NCBI GenBank assembly: GCA_009929265.1
Contig: SAAU01000002.1
Location: forward strand, 123,714 to 187,713
DNA: 64,000 nt
Reading direction: 5' to 3'
DNA from: Alphaproteobacteria bacterium
GTDB lineage: Bacteria > Pseudomonadota > Alphaproteobacteria > CASFRQ01 > SAAU01
A program made the position numbers and the translations under genes. Shown here piece by piece: positions 44,160 through 52,898 of the stretch (its first letter is position 1; each line of letters opens with the position of its first letter). The notes beneath the pieces are model-generated. The model worked only from the letters and a program-made list of their open reading frames with translations, was not told where the DNA came from and did no database searches.

Positions 44160-45208
44160 AAGGCCTCCAATTTCAAAAGAGCTTGTTCAAGGTCTGATTC
44201 CAAAATAAAGGGGATATTTGAATCTTTTAAGAGACGTTCTCCAACAGGGGCATTTAACCCTTTTATTCGAACAAGAATAGGCATTTCTAAAGACATTTCC
44301 TTACACGAATCGATAATCCCTTTGGCAATCAAATCACAGGTTGTAATGCTTCCAAGGAGGTTGATAAAGATTTTTTCAACATTCCCCTCTGAAAGAAGCA
44401 TTTTAAGGGCAATAGAAATTTTATTTGAACTGGCTCTTGGTCCAATATCAATTAACGAAGCAAAAGAAAGCTGTTCTTTTAAAAGCATATCTAACGTCGA
44501 AAGAGCCATTCCAGAACCATTAACTAAACAGCCAACATTTCCTGTCCCTTCAAAATAATGGAACCGATTATGAAGGGCCTTTTGCTTTTGACTTGAGACT
44601 TCTTTGAAAAGAGGAGGAAGATCTTGTATAAAAGCATTTTCATCAAACTGAACATCCCCATCAAGGACGAAAAGATTTCCGGAAGTATCAAACCCAAAAT
44701 CAGAGACCCCTAGAGAAAGGAGTTGATACATCTTAAAAATGTAAAAAAGTTTTTGAAGGAGATCTTTAACTTTGTCAAACAAAGAAATTTGAAAATCCTT
44801 AGAAATCTTTGAAAATAAATCCTCTGGTAAAGGGGAAGAAAGAAGAAGGGGATATTCTTTTTGTTTCTGAGCATCCGAAAAACGAAGAAGCGTTTGTTCT
44901 TTTTCAAAAGAGATAAAAAAGTTTAAAGAAAAAGACGATAAAAGAGAGACATCCTCTTCAAGATAACATTTTGGAATGAGGCCTTTTTCAGCCATGTTGA
45001 TAAGAAGAGAGACGGCTTCTTTTTGAAGGGTCTTTTTATCATCAAAAACGGCCTTTGTTTCATCAGATTTTGTTAGAATCCACTTTTTTGAGGAAGAAGA
45101 TGTGATGAATTTTTGAATTTCTAAAGGGGTATAGCAAATTTGTCCCTTCAAAATAGGAATACCATTTTTTTGAAAAAGTTTTTTCAGTTGATAATGATAA
45201 ATTTCCAT
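44156..45208 (-). CDS. Divergent succinyl-CoA synthetase beta-like protein
   Basis: A 350-residue protein, shorter than SucC (about 388). The N-terminal ATP-grasp half is poorly conserved, with glycine and lysine motifs hard to find. The C-terminal ligase half is recognisable: GTGNVGCLVNGSGMALSTLDM, then DIGPRASSNKI and a Rossmann-like INLLGSITTCDLIAKGI. It pairs with the alpha-like gene in a translationally coupled operon. The loss of ATP-grasp features in a still open frame suggests altered nucleotide use. Confidence 0.7.
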   Translation of the reverse strand: MEIYHYQLKKLFQKNGIPILKGQICYTPLEIQKFITSSSSKKWILTKSDETKAVFDDKKTLQKEAVSLLINMAEKGLIPKCYLEEDVSLLSSFSLNFFISFEKEQTLLRFSDAQKQKEYPLLLSSPLPEDLFSKISKDFQISLFDKVKDLLQKLFYIFKMYQLLSLGVSDFGFDTSGNLFVLDGDVQFDENAFIQDLPPLFKEVSSQKQKALHNRFHYFEGTGNVGCLVNGSGMALSTLDMLLKEQLSFASLIDIGPRASSNKISIALKMLLSEGNVEKIFINLLGSITTCDLIAKGIIDSCKEMSLEMPILVRIKGLNAPVGERLLKDSNIPFILESDLEQALLKLEAL

Positions 45209-45272
45209 CTTTTTCCTTTTTCTTTCGTTTTTATTATAGTAAACTTCCCTACATATTAAGGAGTTTAATCTA

Positions 45273-45566
45273 GTGAAATTTGTTTATCAATCTTTTTTAA
45301 TTCTTTTTGCTTTAGCCGGATGTTCTCAAACAAATACGTTTGTTGATTCCAGAAGAGAGGCAGGTCAAACCTATAAAGTTGGGCAGTCCACTCCAGACAA
45401 GGTGGCTATTTGCTATCGATTTTGGGAAAAAGAGCAAAAAAAAATTATGGAATTGGCCGTCAATGAATGTGCCAAAACAGGGCGTCGTCCTGTCTTTTCC
45501 CATAAAGAAAAATTTAATTGCCGCCTTTTTATTCCCAACACAGTCTTTTTTGATTGCGTTAAATAA
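45273..45566 (+). CDS. Small lipoprotein
   Basis: A GTG start at 45273 follows AAGGAG. The 97-residue protein has a lipoprotein signal (MKFVYQSFLILFALAGC) with the lipobox LAGC, so residue C17 would be lipidated. The mature part has three further cysteines (AICYRF, VNECAKTG, FNCRLF plus a C-terminal FDCVK). It is probably anchored to a periplasmic membrane face. Function unknown. Confidence 0.75.
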   Translation: MKFVYQSFLILFALAGCSQTNTFVDSRREAGQTYKVGQSTPDKVAICYRFWEKEQKKIMELAVNECAKTGRRPVFSHKEKFNCRLFIPNTVFFDCVK

Positions 45567-45573
45567 AGATAAA

Positions 45574-45606
45574 AAAACTCCCTAAATTTCTTTAAGGAGT
45601 TTTTTC
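45574..45606. terminator. Bidirectional terminator, lipoprotein gene / rplS
   Basis: AACTCC and GGAGTT pair across 14 bases, with an A run on one side and a T run on the other, between convergent genes. Confidence 0.8.
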
Positions 45607-45620
45607 TTATTAAAAGACGT

Positions 45621-45989
45621 TTATTTCTTTTCGAAAGTTGTCTTTTCTGCAATACGAGCTGCTTTTCCTCTTAAAGCTCTTAAGAAGTAAAGTTTTGCAC
45701 GACGGACTTTCCCGACGCGGATAACTTCAATTTTTGCAACGTTCTTAGAGTAAATAGGGAAGACTCTTTCGACCCCTTCACCAAAAGAAATTTTGCGCAC
45801 TGTGAAGTTTGAGTTAATGCCAGCGTTTTTACGAGCAATACAAACTCCTTCGTAAGCTTGAAGTCTTTCTTTTCCATCAGCATCAGCGATTCTGTTGTAA
45901 ACTTTAACCGTATCGCCTGCTTTGAAATCTGGGATTTCTTTTGCAATCTTTTCGATTTGTTCTTTTTCTAATGTTTGAATAATATTCAT
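45621..45989 (-). CDS. rplS: 50S ribosomal protein L19
   Basis: A 122-residue L19 with the conserved [27 protein letters not shown] and [25 protein letters not shown] segments and [18 protein letters not shown] end. L19 bridges the subunits. It is the last gene of ffh-rpsP-rimM-trmD-rplS and overlaps trmD by 4 bases. Confidence 0.98.
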   Translation of the reverse strand: MNIIQTLEKEQIEKIAKEIPDFKAGDTVKVYNRIADADGKERLQAYEGVCIARKNAGINSNFTVRKISFGEGVERVFPIYSKNVAKIEVIRVGKVRRAKLYFLRALRGKAARIAEKTTFEKK

Positions 45990-46687
45990 TTGTTTATCCT
46001 TTCTTTGATGTTCTGTTTATACGTTTCATATAAATCAGGACGTCTTTCTTGGGTGATTTTTAAGGCTTGTTCTTTCTGCCAATCTTTAATTTTCTTATGG
46101 TGTCCTGAGGTTAAAACTTCTGGAACCTCTTGTCCTTTATAACTTTGGGGACGTGTATACTGAGGATATTCCAAAAGGGAATTATAAAAGCTTTCCTCCT
46201 TTATGGATTCTGGGTTGCCCAACACATTTGGAATCAGGCGAATAACAGAATCTAAAAGAATTTGGGCGGCACCTTCTCCTCCTGAGAGGATGTAATCTCC
46301 GATGCTTACTTCTTCAATATTCCAAAGAGAGAAAATTCTTTCATCAACTCCTTCAAAATGGCCGCAAATTAAAGTAATTTCCTTTTCTTTTGCAAGGTCT
46401 TCAACACGAGATTGGGTCAACCGTTTTCCCCGAGGAGAAAAATAAACCAAAGGTCCTGTTTGATAGGTATTTGAAAGGGCTCTGTCTAAAACATCGACTT
46501 TCATAACCATTCCTGCTCCTCCGCCAAAAGGCGAATCGTCAACAGTTCCGTATTTATCGTTGGCAAACTCCCGTATATTGACAACATTTAAATGCCATTG
46601 ATTGGAAGCTAATGCTTTTCCTGTTAAAGAATGTCCCAAAATTCCTGGAAACATCTCTGGAAATAAAGTTAAAACGTTAGCTTTCAT
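45986..46687 (-). CDS. trmD: tRNA (guanine-N1) methyltransferase TrmD
   Basis: A 233-residue SPOUT methyltransferase. The knot region has [38 protein letters not shown] and VLGNPES; the N-terminus has [13 protein letters not shown]. It methylates G37 of tRNAs and prevents frameshifting. It overlaps rimM and rplS by 4 bases each, so the three are translated as a coupled set. Confidence 0.98.
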   Translation of the reverse strand: MKANVLTLFPEMFPGILGHSLTGKALASNQWHLNVVNIREFANDKYGTVDDSPFGGGAGMVMKVDVLDRALSNTYQTGPLVYFSPRGKRLTQSRVEDLAKEKEITLICGHFEGVDERIFSLWNIEEVSIGDYILSGGEGAAQILLDSVIRLIPNVLGNPESIKEESFYNSLLEYPQYTRPQSYKGQEVPEVLTSGHHKKIKDWQKEQALKITQERRPDLYETYKQNIKERINK

Positions 46688-47220
46688 TTTACTTCCTTTC
46701 CTGTTTCAAAAAATTGAGGAGGATTCAAAACAATCTTTTTTTCATTTAAATCCAAAGAAACGACATAGTCCTTTCTAAAAGGGATGTATTCGCTTTTTTC
46801 TTTAGATCCAACGGCCAAAAGGGCGCCAGCGCCAAAGTCTTGAACATCTATAACAGAACCTAAAGAGTTTCCGTCTTTAGATAGGGCCTGTAATCCAATA
46901 AGATTATGAAAATAAAATTCATCCTCATCTAAAAGAGCCGGAAGCTTTTCTTCTTGAATAAAAAGAAGGAGACCGATAAGCTCTTCTGCTTGGGTTCTAT
47001 TTTCAACTTCTTCCAAAGAAACGAGAAACATCTCTTTTTCCTTGGTTGGATTAAACGGGCAAAAAGAACGAAGAGAAAAGGTGAGAGTTTCTTTTTCATT
47101 GCAAAGCGGGAAATAGCCTTCAAGCGCCATAGGAGGTTCAGTAAAGCTTTGAATTTTCAAAGCCCCTTTGATCCCATGGGGTTTTAAGATTTTTCCAACG
47201 CAAATTAAAGAAGAACTCAT
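46684..47220 (-). CDS. rimM: 16S rRNA processing protein RimM
   Basis: A 178-residue protein with the N-terminal GKILKPHGIKGALKI domain and a C-terminal PRC-barrel (LIGLQALSKDGNSLGSVIDVQDFGAGALLAVG and YIPFRKDYVVSLDLNEKKIVL). RimM assists 30S maturation by binding S19. It lies in its canonical place between rpsP and trmD. Confidence 0.96.
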   Translation of the reverse strand: MSSSLICVGKILKPHGIKGALKIQSFTEPPMALEGYFPLCNEKETLTFSLRSFCPFNPTKEKEMFLVSLEEVENRTQAEELIGLLLFIQEEKLPALLDEDEFYFHNLIGLQALSKDGNSLGSVIDVQDFGAGALLAVGSKEKSEYIPFRKDYVVSLDLNEKKIVLNPPQFFETGKEVK

Positions 47221-47230
47221 CTTTTATTCC

Positions 47231-47692
47231 TTAAGCTTCAACGTTTTCTTCAGCTTTTGGAGCTTCGACTTCAGCTTCTTTTGGAGCCTCGGCTTTAGCT
47301 TTTGCTTGAGCTTCCGTTTCTGCCTTTGCTTCGGCTTCAGCTTGTTTCAAAGCTTCTGCTTTTTCCGCTTTTTCTTTAGCTCTTTCTTGAGCTTTCGCTT
47401 TAGGTTGTGGCTTCTTTGTTTGTTCATTGCGAACAGGAGCTTCACAAAGGCCTAAAACTGAAAAGAGTCTTGCAATTCTGTCTGTTGGTTCTGCCCCAAC
47501 AGAGAGCCAATAAGCAACTCTATCAGCGTCAACTTTGACATGTTCTGGATGATCTTTTGCAACGAGTGGGTTATAAAAACCAAGCTTTTCAATATATCTC
47601 CCGTCGCGAGGGCATCTGCTATCTGCAACGACGATTTTATGGAAAGGGCGTTTTTTTGAACCACCTCTGGCTAATCTGATACGTACTGACAT
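47231..47692 (-). CDS. rpsP: 30S ribosomal protein S16 with long Ala/Glu/Lys tail
   Basis: The first 80 residues are a normal S16 ([22 protein letters not shown], then [11 protein letters not shown]). The protein continues to 153 residues with a tail made of alanine, glutamate and lysine (about 105-153), likely a long charged helix. Bacterial S16 is usually 80-90 residues; extended forms occur in some Alphaproteobacteria. The tail should extend from the 30S surface. Its role is unknown. Confidence 0.96.
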   Translation of the reverse strand: MSVRIRLARGGSKKRPFHKIVVADSRCPRDGRYIEKLGFYNPLVAKDHPEHVKVDADRVAYWLSVGAEPTDRIARLFSVLGLCEAPVRNEQTKKPQPKAKAQERAKEKAEKAEALKQAEAEAKAETEAQAKAKAEAPKEAEVEAPKAEENVEA

Positions 47693-47714
47693 ATTTTATT
47701 TACCTCATATCTTG

Positions 47715-49100
47715 TTAAAAGTTAAAAGGAGGAAATCCCCCTCCATTTTGTGGAAACCCTTTTGGCATGAGAGATTTCATTCCCCCAAGCATCCCTAAAG
47801 GTCCCAATTTCTTCAGTTTCTTCATCATTGTTGCCATTTGCTCATATTGTTTTAAGAGCTTATTGACATCATTGACAGAAACACCAGATCCTAATGCAAT
47901 TCGTTTTTTACGAGACGCTTTAATTAAGTCTGGATTTTTTCTTTCTTTCGGCGTCATAGAAAGAAGAATAGCTTCTTGCCGGGCAATCAATTTATTGCCG
48001 ACAGGTGAATTTTCGATTTGTTTTTTAAATTGGGAAAGACCTGGAATCATCATCATAAATCCCTTGATATCCCCTAAATTTTTAATCTGTCTAAGCTGGG
48101 CTAACATATCATCTAGGTTAAAAGACCCGCTCATCATGCGTTCTGCGATTTTTTCGGCTTCGTCTTGTTTGATTTTTTCCATGGTTGTTTCAACAAGACC
48201 AACAATATCTCCCATTCCAAGAATTCTGGAGGCGACCCGCTTAGCATCAAAAGTTTCTAAATTTTCAATTTTTTCGCCAACACCTAAGAATTTGATAGGT
48301 TTTCCAGTCACTTCGCGCATAGAAAGAGCAGCGCCCCCTCTGGCATCGCCATCCACTCGCGTGAGGATGATTCCTGTTAAAGGAAGTTGACCTTGAAATG
48401 CCTCGGCCACGCGAACGGCATCTTGTCCCATCATAGAATCAACCGTCAAAAGGGATTCTAAAGGCGATACGCTTTGATGAATTTGGATAAGTTCTTCCAT
48501 CATCTCAGAATCAAGGTGTCCCCGTCCTGCTGTATCAAATAAAAGAATGTCATTCCCTTTTTTAGCCGCAAAATCGAACGCCCGATGGATGGTTGTTTGA
48601 ATCGCCTCTTTAGCAAGAACTGGCAACATCAAAAGCCCGTTATCGTCCGCTAACGCTTGAAGTTGATCTTGGGCGGCTGGACGATGAATATCTAAAGAAA
48701 TAAGAAGAGGATGATGTCCTTCTTTTTGAAGTTTATAAGCTATTTTTGCACAAGAAGTTGTTTTCCCTGTTCCTTGAAGTCCCAAAAAGAGGATAGAAAC
48801 AGGTTCTTTTCCCTTAAGATTAAGGGCGCTGTTTTCGCTTTCAAAAAACTCAATAAGTACATCGTTTACGATTTTGATGAATTGATCCGAAGGTTTAATC
48901 GATTTAAAAATTTGTTGACCTAAGGCTTTTTCTTTAGCTAAATCTAAAAACTTTTTCACGACCGGAAGAGCCACATCGGCCTCTAAAAGCGTTTTTTTCA
49001 ACTCTTGCAATGTTTCGTCCAAAAGGGATTCTGTTAAAACCCCTCGTTTTGAAAGAGATGAAAAAAGTGTTTTTAATCGATCTGAAAAAGTATCAAACAT
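47715..49100 (-). CDS. ffh: Signal recognition particle GTPase Ffh
   Basis: A 461-residue SRP54 protein with N domain (1-90), G domain with GLQGTGKT (107-114), FDTAGRGHLD, TRVDGDARGGAAL and the M domain (about 300-440) with RQIKNLGDIKGFMMMIPG and SGVSVNDVNKLLKQYEQM. The methionine-rich end (GGMKSLMPKG) is complete. It targets membrane proteins together with FtsY, which is encoded at 59.4 kb. ffh heads its operon after a structured leader. Confidence 0.98.
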   Translation of the reverse strand: MFDTFSDRLKTLFSSLSKRGVLTESLLDETLQELKKTLLEADVALPVVKKFLDLAKEKALGQQIFKSIKPSDQFIKIVNDVLIEFFESENSALNLKGKEPVSILFLGLQGTGKTTSCAKIAYKLQKEGHHPLLISLDIHRPAAQDQLQALADDNGLLMLPVLAKEAIQTTIHRAFDFAAKKGNDILLFDTAGRGHLDSEMMEELIQIHQSVSPLESLLTVDSMMGQDAVRVAEAFQGQLPLTGIILTRVDGDARGGAALSMREVTGKPIKFLGVGEKIENLETFDAKRVASRILGMGDIVGLVETTMEKIKQDEAEKIAERMMSGSFNLDDMLAQLRQIKNLGDIKGFMMMIPGLSQFKKQIENSPVGNKLIARQEAILLSMTPKERKNPDLIKASRKKRIALGSGVSVNDVNKLLKQYEQMATMMKKLKKLGPLGMLGGMKSLMPKGFPQNGGGFPPFNF

Positions 49101-49128
49101 TAAGCGTCCTTTTTTAACATAATAAACC

Positions 49129-49187
49129 TACCGCATCAGTGCGCGTATTCGCGGGCTGACGTATCTCCGTAGAGACTGTTTTTTATA
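49129..49187 (-). promoter_or_regulatory. Structured GC-rich leader of the ffh operon
   Basis: In the minus-strand transcript two hairpins occur before ffh: GTCTC-TACG-GAGAT with a stable UACG-type tetraloop, then CGTCAG-CCC-GCG-AATA-CGC-GCA-CTGATG with an internal loop. This GC-rich block stands out in AT-rich flanks. A TTGACA at 49232-49237 on the minus strand could be the -35 box. The remaining bases between here and 49441 show no gene. Confidence 0.5.
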
Positions 49188-49441
49188 CAGTTCTTGAAAG
49201 AGGACTTAAATTTTGCATATTTTTTCTGATTTGTCAAGGGGTTTTAAATAATTATATAGAGGAAAGCCCTCCTCTTTTTTTAGGGAAAAGAAAGAAAAAA
49301 TAAAAATTGTCTATTTTTTTGTTGAAATAAAAGAACGTAAGGTTCATTATTTGTGAAAAAGAAAGAAACAAGCGCGTTTTACTGAAGTCAGAACTGGAAA
49401 ACTTTTACTCTTTTATCGAATATAATGAAAGGATGTTCTCA

Positions 49442-50131
49442 ATGTATCGGGTTGCTTTTTTAGATTTATACGACACAACAAGGAAAATGATTTCTTATTT
49501 AGCCTCACGGCCTGATGTTGAAATTTGTTTGATAAATGAATCTTTAGGCCTAGAACAAAGACTTCAACTTTTGAAAGATGAATACACGCAAGATGAAAAA
49601 GATTTTACCTTTACGTATCCAAAAGAAGATATCCTTTTATTTAAAAAGAATAAAATTAAACTGTTAAAAGAACCCGATATTGGAAAAATTATCCCCAAAG
49701 ATTATGGTGTTGATACCGTCGTATGCTCTATTCCTATTGGAAGAGATCCTTATATAAAAGAAGTTGTAAGACTTATTTTAAATGGGGCAGAAAAAGCTTT
49801 TATTATTCAAAATTTTGAACAAGGGCAAATGTGGATGTATAATTATGAGCTTAAAAATAGTGGACGGTTTAAAAGTAAATCTAAACTTCTTATAAATCCA
49901 CAGCAAATTATTAAAAGTTTTCCTTATAAACCAGATAGACGGCTTTCTGTTATTGTAAATGGAAACAGTGATGAGGCTTTTCATTTCGTTGAAAATTCTT
50001 ATAATCAAAAAAGTTATAAAGTTGATTATTTTGGTAGATTTATTCCACGAAAAGATCTTTTGGTTGTCGATCCAGAACAGCTCTTTTTTGGAGCAAATAA
50101 GCTTTCATCAAAATATGATTGGTCTTATTGA
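49442..50131 (+). CDS. Degenerate GAPDH-like protein, N-terminal part
   Basis: The ATG at 49442 has AAAGGA eight bases upstream. The 229-residue product loosely follows the GAPDH N-terminal fold: a strand-helix start (VAFLDLYDTTRKMISYL) where GFGRIGR is expected, then DVEICLINESL matching the aspartate-containing AINDL strand, and a GVDTVVCS / NGAEKAFII pair matching GVDIVMEC / AGAKRVLVS. The cofactor glycines and the catalytic cysteine motif SCTTN are absent, so dehydrogenase activity is unlikely. A second frame continues from 50115, so the gene may be frameshifted. Assignment is by pattern only. Confidence 0.5.
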   Translation: MYRVAFLDLYDTTRKMISYLASRPDVEICLINESLGLEQRLQLLKDEYTQDEKDFTFTYPKEDILLFKKNKIKLLKEPDIGKIIPKDYGVDTVVCSIPIGRDPYIKEVVRLILNGAEKAFIIQNFEQGQMWMYNYELKNSGRFKSKSKLLINPQQIIKSFPYKPDRRLSVIVNGNSDEAFHFVENSYNQKSYKVDYFGRFIPRKDLLVVDPEQLFFGANKLSSKYDWSY

Positions 50132-50408
50132 TTTTTCAAAAGAAGAAGCGGAAAATACGGTAAAACTTATGCAGTTTTGTCGCCAAAAAGAAATTCCAAA
50201 ATTTATTTCTTTTGAAGAAGGAAAACTTACGGAATATAAGATTCCAAGAAAAAATGAAAATTTAAAGGTGCGGAGTATTTCGTTTGACCAAGGATTTTCC
50301 AATCCCTTTTATAGAGATCTATTTTCTAGTTTTCTTAGTAAAAATGAAAAATTCAAACAATCTGCCACACTGAATGCGCGCAAAACGTTAATTCAAGAGG
50401 GAAGATAG
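50115..50408 (+). CDS. Continuation or second small gene after the GAPDH-like frame
   Basis: A 97-codon frame in the +1 register relative to the preceding gene, overlapping it by 17 bases. It encodes MIGLIDFSKEEAENTVKLM and a basic end. No ribosome site precedes its ATG, so it is more likely the C-terminal part of the same ancestral gene, separated by a frameshift near 50105-50131, than an independent gene. No recognisable family. Confidence 0.4.
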   Translation: MIGLIDFSKEEAENTVKLMQFCRQKEIPKFISFEEGKLTEYKIPRKNENLKVRSISFDQGFSNPFYRDLFSSFLSKNEKFKQSATLNARKTLIQEGR

Positions 50409-50436
50409 GGCCAATCTTAAAAAGTTTAAGGAAAAG

Positions 50437-50513
50437 TGGTGTCCCCGAGAGGAGTCGAACCTCCGGCACATGGTTTAGGAAACCAACGCTCTATCCTGCT
50501 GAGCTACGGGGAC
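50437..50513 (-). tRNA. tRNA-Arg (CCT)
   Basis: A 77-base tRNA with encoded CCA. The acceptor GTCCCCG pairs with CGGGGAC, the anticodon stem-loop is TTGGT-TTCCTAA-ACCAT with CCT, and the T arm contains GGTTCGACTCC. Confidence 0.94.
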
Positions 50514-50647
50514 ATTTGGTTTTTTAAGTATAGGGATTTTTCCCTTAAAAACAAGTCTCTTTTTTTAGGAGGCTTTTCCTTTTTAAAAACAAAGAACATT
50601 CATAAAAAAAGAATCTGGATTTTAATTTTTCAAAAGATTGAAAAAGC

Positions 50648-50676
50648 TTGTCTTTTTCCTGTCCATTCAGTATAAA
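50648..50676 (+). promoter_or_regulatory. Promoter of the chvI-chvG-PTS operon
   Basis: TTGTCT at 50648-50653 and TATAAA at 50671-50676 are 17 bases apart, 21 bases before the chvI start codon. Confidence 0.6.
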
Positions 50677-50697
50677 TTATAAAGAAAAGGATGACAC

Positions 50698-51375
50698 ATG
50701 GGAAAAAAGATTTTTTTAGTGGACGACGATAGATCTATTTTGACAACGCTTACGCTTTTGTTAGAACAAGAAGGCTATGAAGTGGAAAGCTTTACAGAAG
50801 GTTTTTCCTTTTTTTCGCGCTTTGAAAAACAAAAGCCAGATTTGATTTTATTAGACATTAAAATGCCTGGAATGACGGGGATTGAGGTGTTGAAAAAAAT
50901 CCGTCAATCAAGCGCCATTCCTGTGGTTTTTGTGACCTCAAAAGAAGAAGAATCAGATGAAATTCAAGGCTTTTCTTTAGGGGCGGACGATTACATTAAA
51001 AAGCCGTTTTCCCCCACGTTATTATTGGCACGAATACAGGCGCTTTTTCGCCGCTATGAAGGGCAAGAAGAACGCGCTTCCTTGTTTGAAAAAAAGGGAC
51101 TAGTCTTAAATAAAGAAACCCAGAAATGCTTTTGGAAAAACAAAGAGGTGGACTTAACTCTGACCGAATTTCAAATTGTGTTATGTTTGGCCGAACGAAT
51201 GGGCGTTGTTAAGACAAGAGAAAACCTGATTCACGCTTCTTATGGGCAAGAAACCTATGTAGACGATAGAACGATAGATAGTCATATGAAACGGATTCGC
51301 CATAAATTTAAATGCGTCGATGAAGATTTTAATCAAATAGAAAGCCTTTATGGGTTGGGGTATCGCTGGAAATGA
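50698..51375 (+). CDS. chvI: Response regulator, ChvI type
   Basis: A 225-residue OmpR-family regulator. The receiver domain has acidic pocket DDD (9-11), phosphoacceptor D53 (LLDIKMPG), T80 and K102 (IKKPF). The winged-helix output domain ends GLGYRWK. The gene context (ChvG-like kinase, HprK, EIIA, HPr) identifies it as the alphaproteobacterial ChvI/ExoR-type regulator of envelope and acid stress. Its stop overlaps the kinase start by 4 bases. Confidence 0.92.
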   Translation: MGKKIFLVDDDRSILTTLTLLLEQEGYEVESFTEGFSFFSRFEKQKPDLILLDIKMPGMTGIEVLKKIRQSSAIPVVFVTSKEEESDEIQGFSLGADDYIKKPFSPTLLLARIQALFRRYEGQEERASLFEKKGLVLNKETQKCFWKNKEVDLTLTEFQIVLCLAERMGVVKTRENLIHASYGQETYVDDRTIDSHMKRIRHKFKCVDEDFNQIESLYGLGYRWK

Positions 51376-52898
51376 ACAAGCTTTTTTTGAAAGTTTTTTT
51401 GGTTGTTTTAATTGCACCGCTTGTCTTTGCATTCGGGGTGTTTTATTTGAACAATTTTGAAAAAGCTTTGGAAGAAAGTGCATTAGATACGCTGGAGCTT
51501 CATGCAAAAATGATTACCTCTTTTCTTTCAGAAGAAGTTTTACAAAAAACCCTTTTTGAAGAGAATTTGGCCGAGAAAGAAAGGCGAGTTAAAGATGGAT
51601 TTATTTCCAAAACGTCTTTGTTTTCGCCTTTAGGGGAATACATTGAAAAAAAGGATAAGATTCAAAATGAATTTTTTGAACTTTCCAAAAAACGGTCACA
51701 AAAAATCATTGAAAGTTTAAGCCCTTTTCAACAAGTTCGCATTCGTTTATTTGATCACAACGGTCTGTTAAGGGCCGATACCCATGAAAAGCACTCTTCC
51801 TTTGAAAGCGGGGTGCAATACGACAAAATGGGGCAAGTTTTAACGCAAGGACATAAAATCCGTTTAAGGGATAAGGTCAAAAAAGAGCTTCAAGTTTTGA
51901 TGCCTGTTAAAAAAGATGGGAAAATTGCAGGGGTGTTGGTGGTTCAATCTTCCGATAAGGGAATTGAGAAGAAAATGCAAGAGATTCGCCAAATTTTGTT
52001 GAGCTTGTTTATTCTCACCCTTCTTTTGGGGATTTTACTTTCTTTCTATTTAACGCGGACCATTGTTAAACCGCTTAATCGATTGGCAGAAGGGGCATTA
52101 AGGACAACACAACACTACGCTGCTATTCCAGATTTAAGTTTACGGGGCGATGACATAGGCCGCTTATCCAAGGCCTTAATTAAAATGACGAAGGATTTAC
52201 AAACAAGATTAGAGGCAATCGAATCTTTTGCCGGGGATGTGGCGCATGAGCTTAAAAATCCACTGGCTTCCCTCATGAATGCCGTCTCTGTTTTTCCTGC
52301 GATTAAAGCAGAAGAAAAGAAAGCCGAACTTTATCATTTGATTGAAGAGACTGTTTTAAGGATGGATAGACTGATTACCGATATTTCAAACTATTCTAGA
52401 TTAGATGCAGAGCTTGAACGAGAACAGTGGAATAAATTTTCTCCATTTAAAATGCTCACCAAAATGTATGGAAAAAATGCTCTTAATTTTGAACAAAAGG
52501 TGCAAATTTCTTTTTCAAAACAGGCTCAAAAAAGCCTTGTTGCAGGGGAAGAAAATCGTTTGGCGCAGGTTTTTTCAAATCTTGTGTTAAATGCGGTCTC
52601 TTTTTCGCCCAAAAACGGAAAGATTTTAATTACAGGCAAAAAGCAAGAAAATGAGTTGATTATTACGGTTGAAGATGAAGGCGTTGGTCTTCCAAAAGGG
52701 CAGGAAGAACGTATCTTTTCAAGGTTTTATTCCTATCGTCCGTCCACTCAAAATGGTTTAAACAAGCATTCGGGCATTGGGCTTTCTATCTGCCAAAAAA
52801 TTATCAATGCAATGGGGGGCGAGATTGAGGCTTCTTGCTCTCAAACTCTTAAAGGGGCGTGTTTCACGATACGTTTACCTCTTGAAAGAGAGTCATAA
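51372..52898 (+). CDS. chvG: Sensor histidine kinase, ChvG type
   Basis: A 508-residue kinase with two membrane spans (about 5-25 and 207-227), a periplasmic sensor of about 180 residues, a HAMP linker (RTIVKPLNRLAEGALR), the H-box FAGDVAHELKNPL with H292, and an ATPase domain with NLVLNAVSFSP, VEDEGVGLP and HSGIGLSICQKI. It should phosphorylate ChvI. In related bacteria ExoR restrains ChvG in the periplasm; no exoR-like gene is seen here. It is followed directly by hprK without spacing. Confidence 0.92.
   Translation: MNKLFLKVFLVVLIAPLVFAFGVFYLNNFEKALEESALDTLELHAKMITSFLSEEVLQKTLFEENLAEKERRVKDGFISKTSLFSPLGEYIEKKDKIQNEFFELSKKRSQKIIESLSPFQQVRIRLFDHNGLLRADTHEKHSSFESGVQYDKMGQVLTQGHKIRLRDKVKKELQVLMPVKKDGKIAGVLVVQSSDKGIEKKMQEIRQILLSLFILTLLLGILLSFYLTRTIVKPLNRLAEGALRTTQHYAAIPDLSLRGDDIGRLSKALIKMTKDLQTRLEAIESFAGDVAHELKNPLASLMNAVSVFPAIKAEEKKAELYHLIEETVLRMDRLITDISNYSRLDAELEREQWNKFSPFKMLTKMYGKNALNFEQKVQISFSKQAQKSLVAGEENRLAQVFSNLVLNAVSFSPKNGKILITGKKQENELIITVEDEGVGLPKGQEERIFSRFYSYRPSTQNGLNKHSGIGLSICQKIINAMGGEIEASCSQTLKGACFTIRLPLERES

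Noticed and set aside
47168..47455. Plus-strand frame rich in Phe/Leu over rpsP
   Set aside because: It is the mirror of the Ala/Glu/Lys-rich S16 tail and not an independent membrane protein.
49129..49187. 4.5S/SRP RNA near ffh
   Set aside because: The conserved SRP internal-loop and tetraloop sequence is absent from these hairpins.
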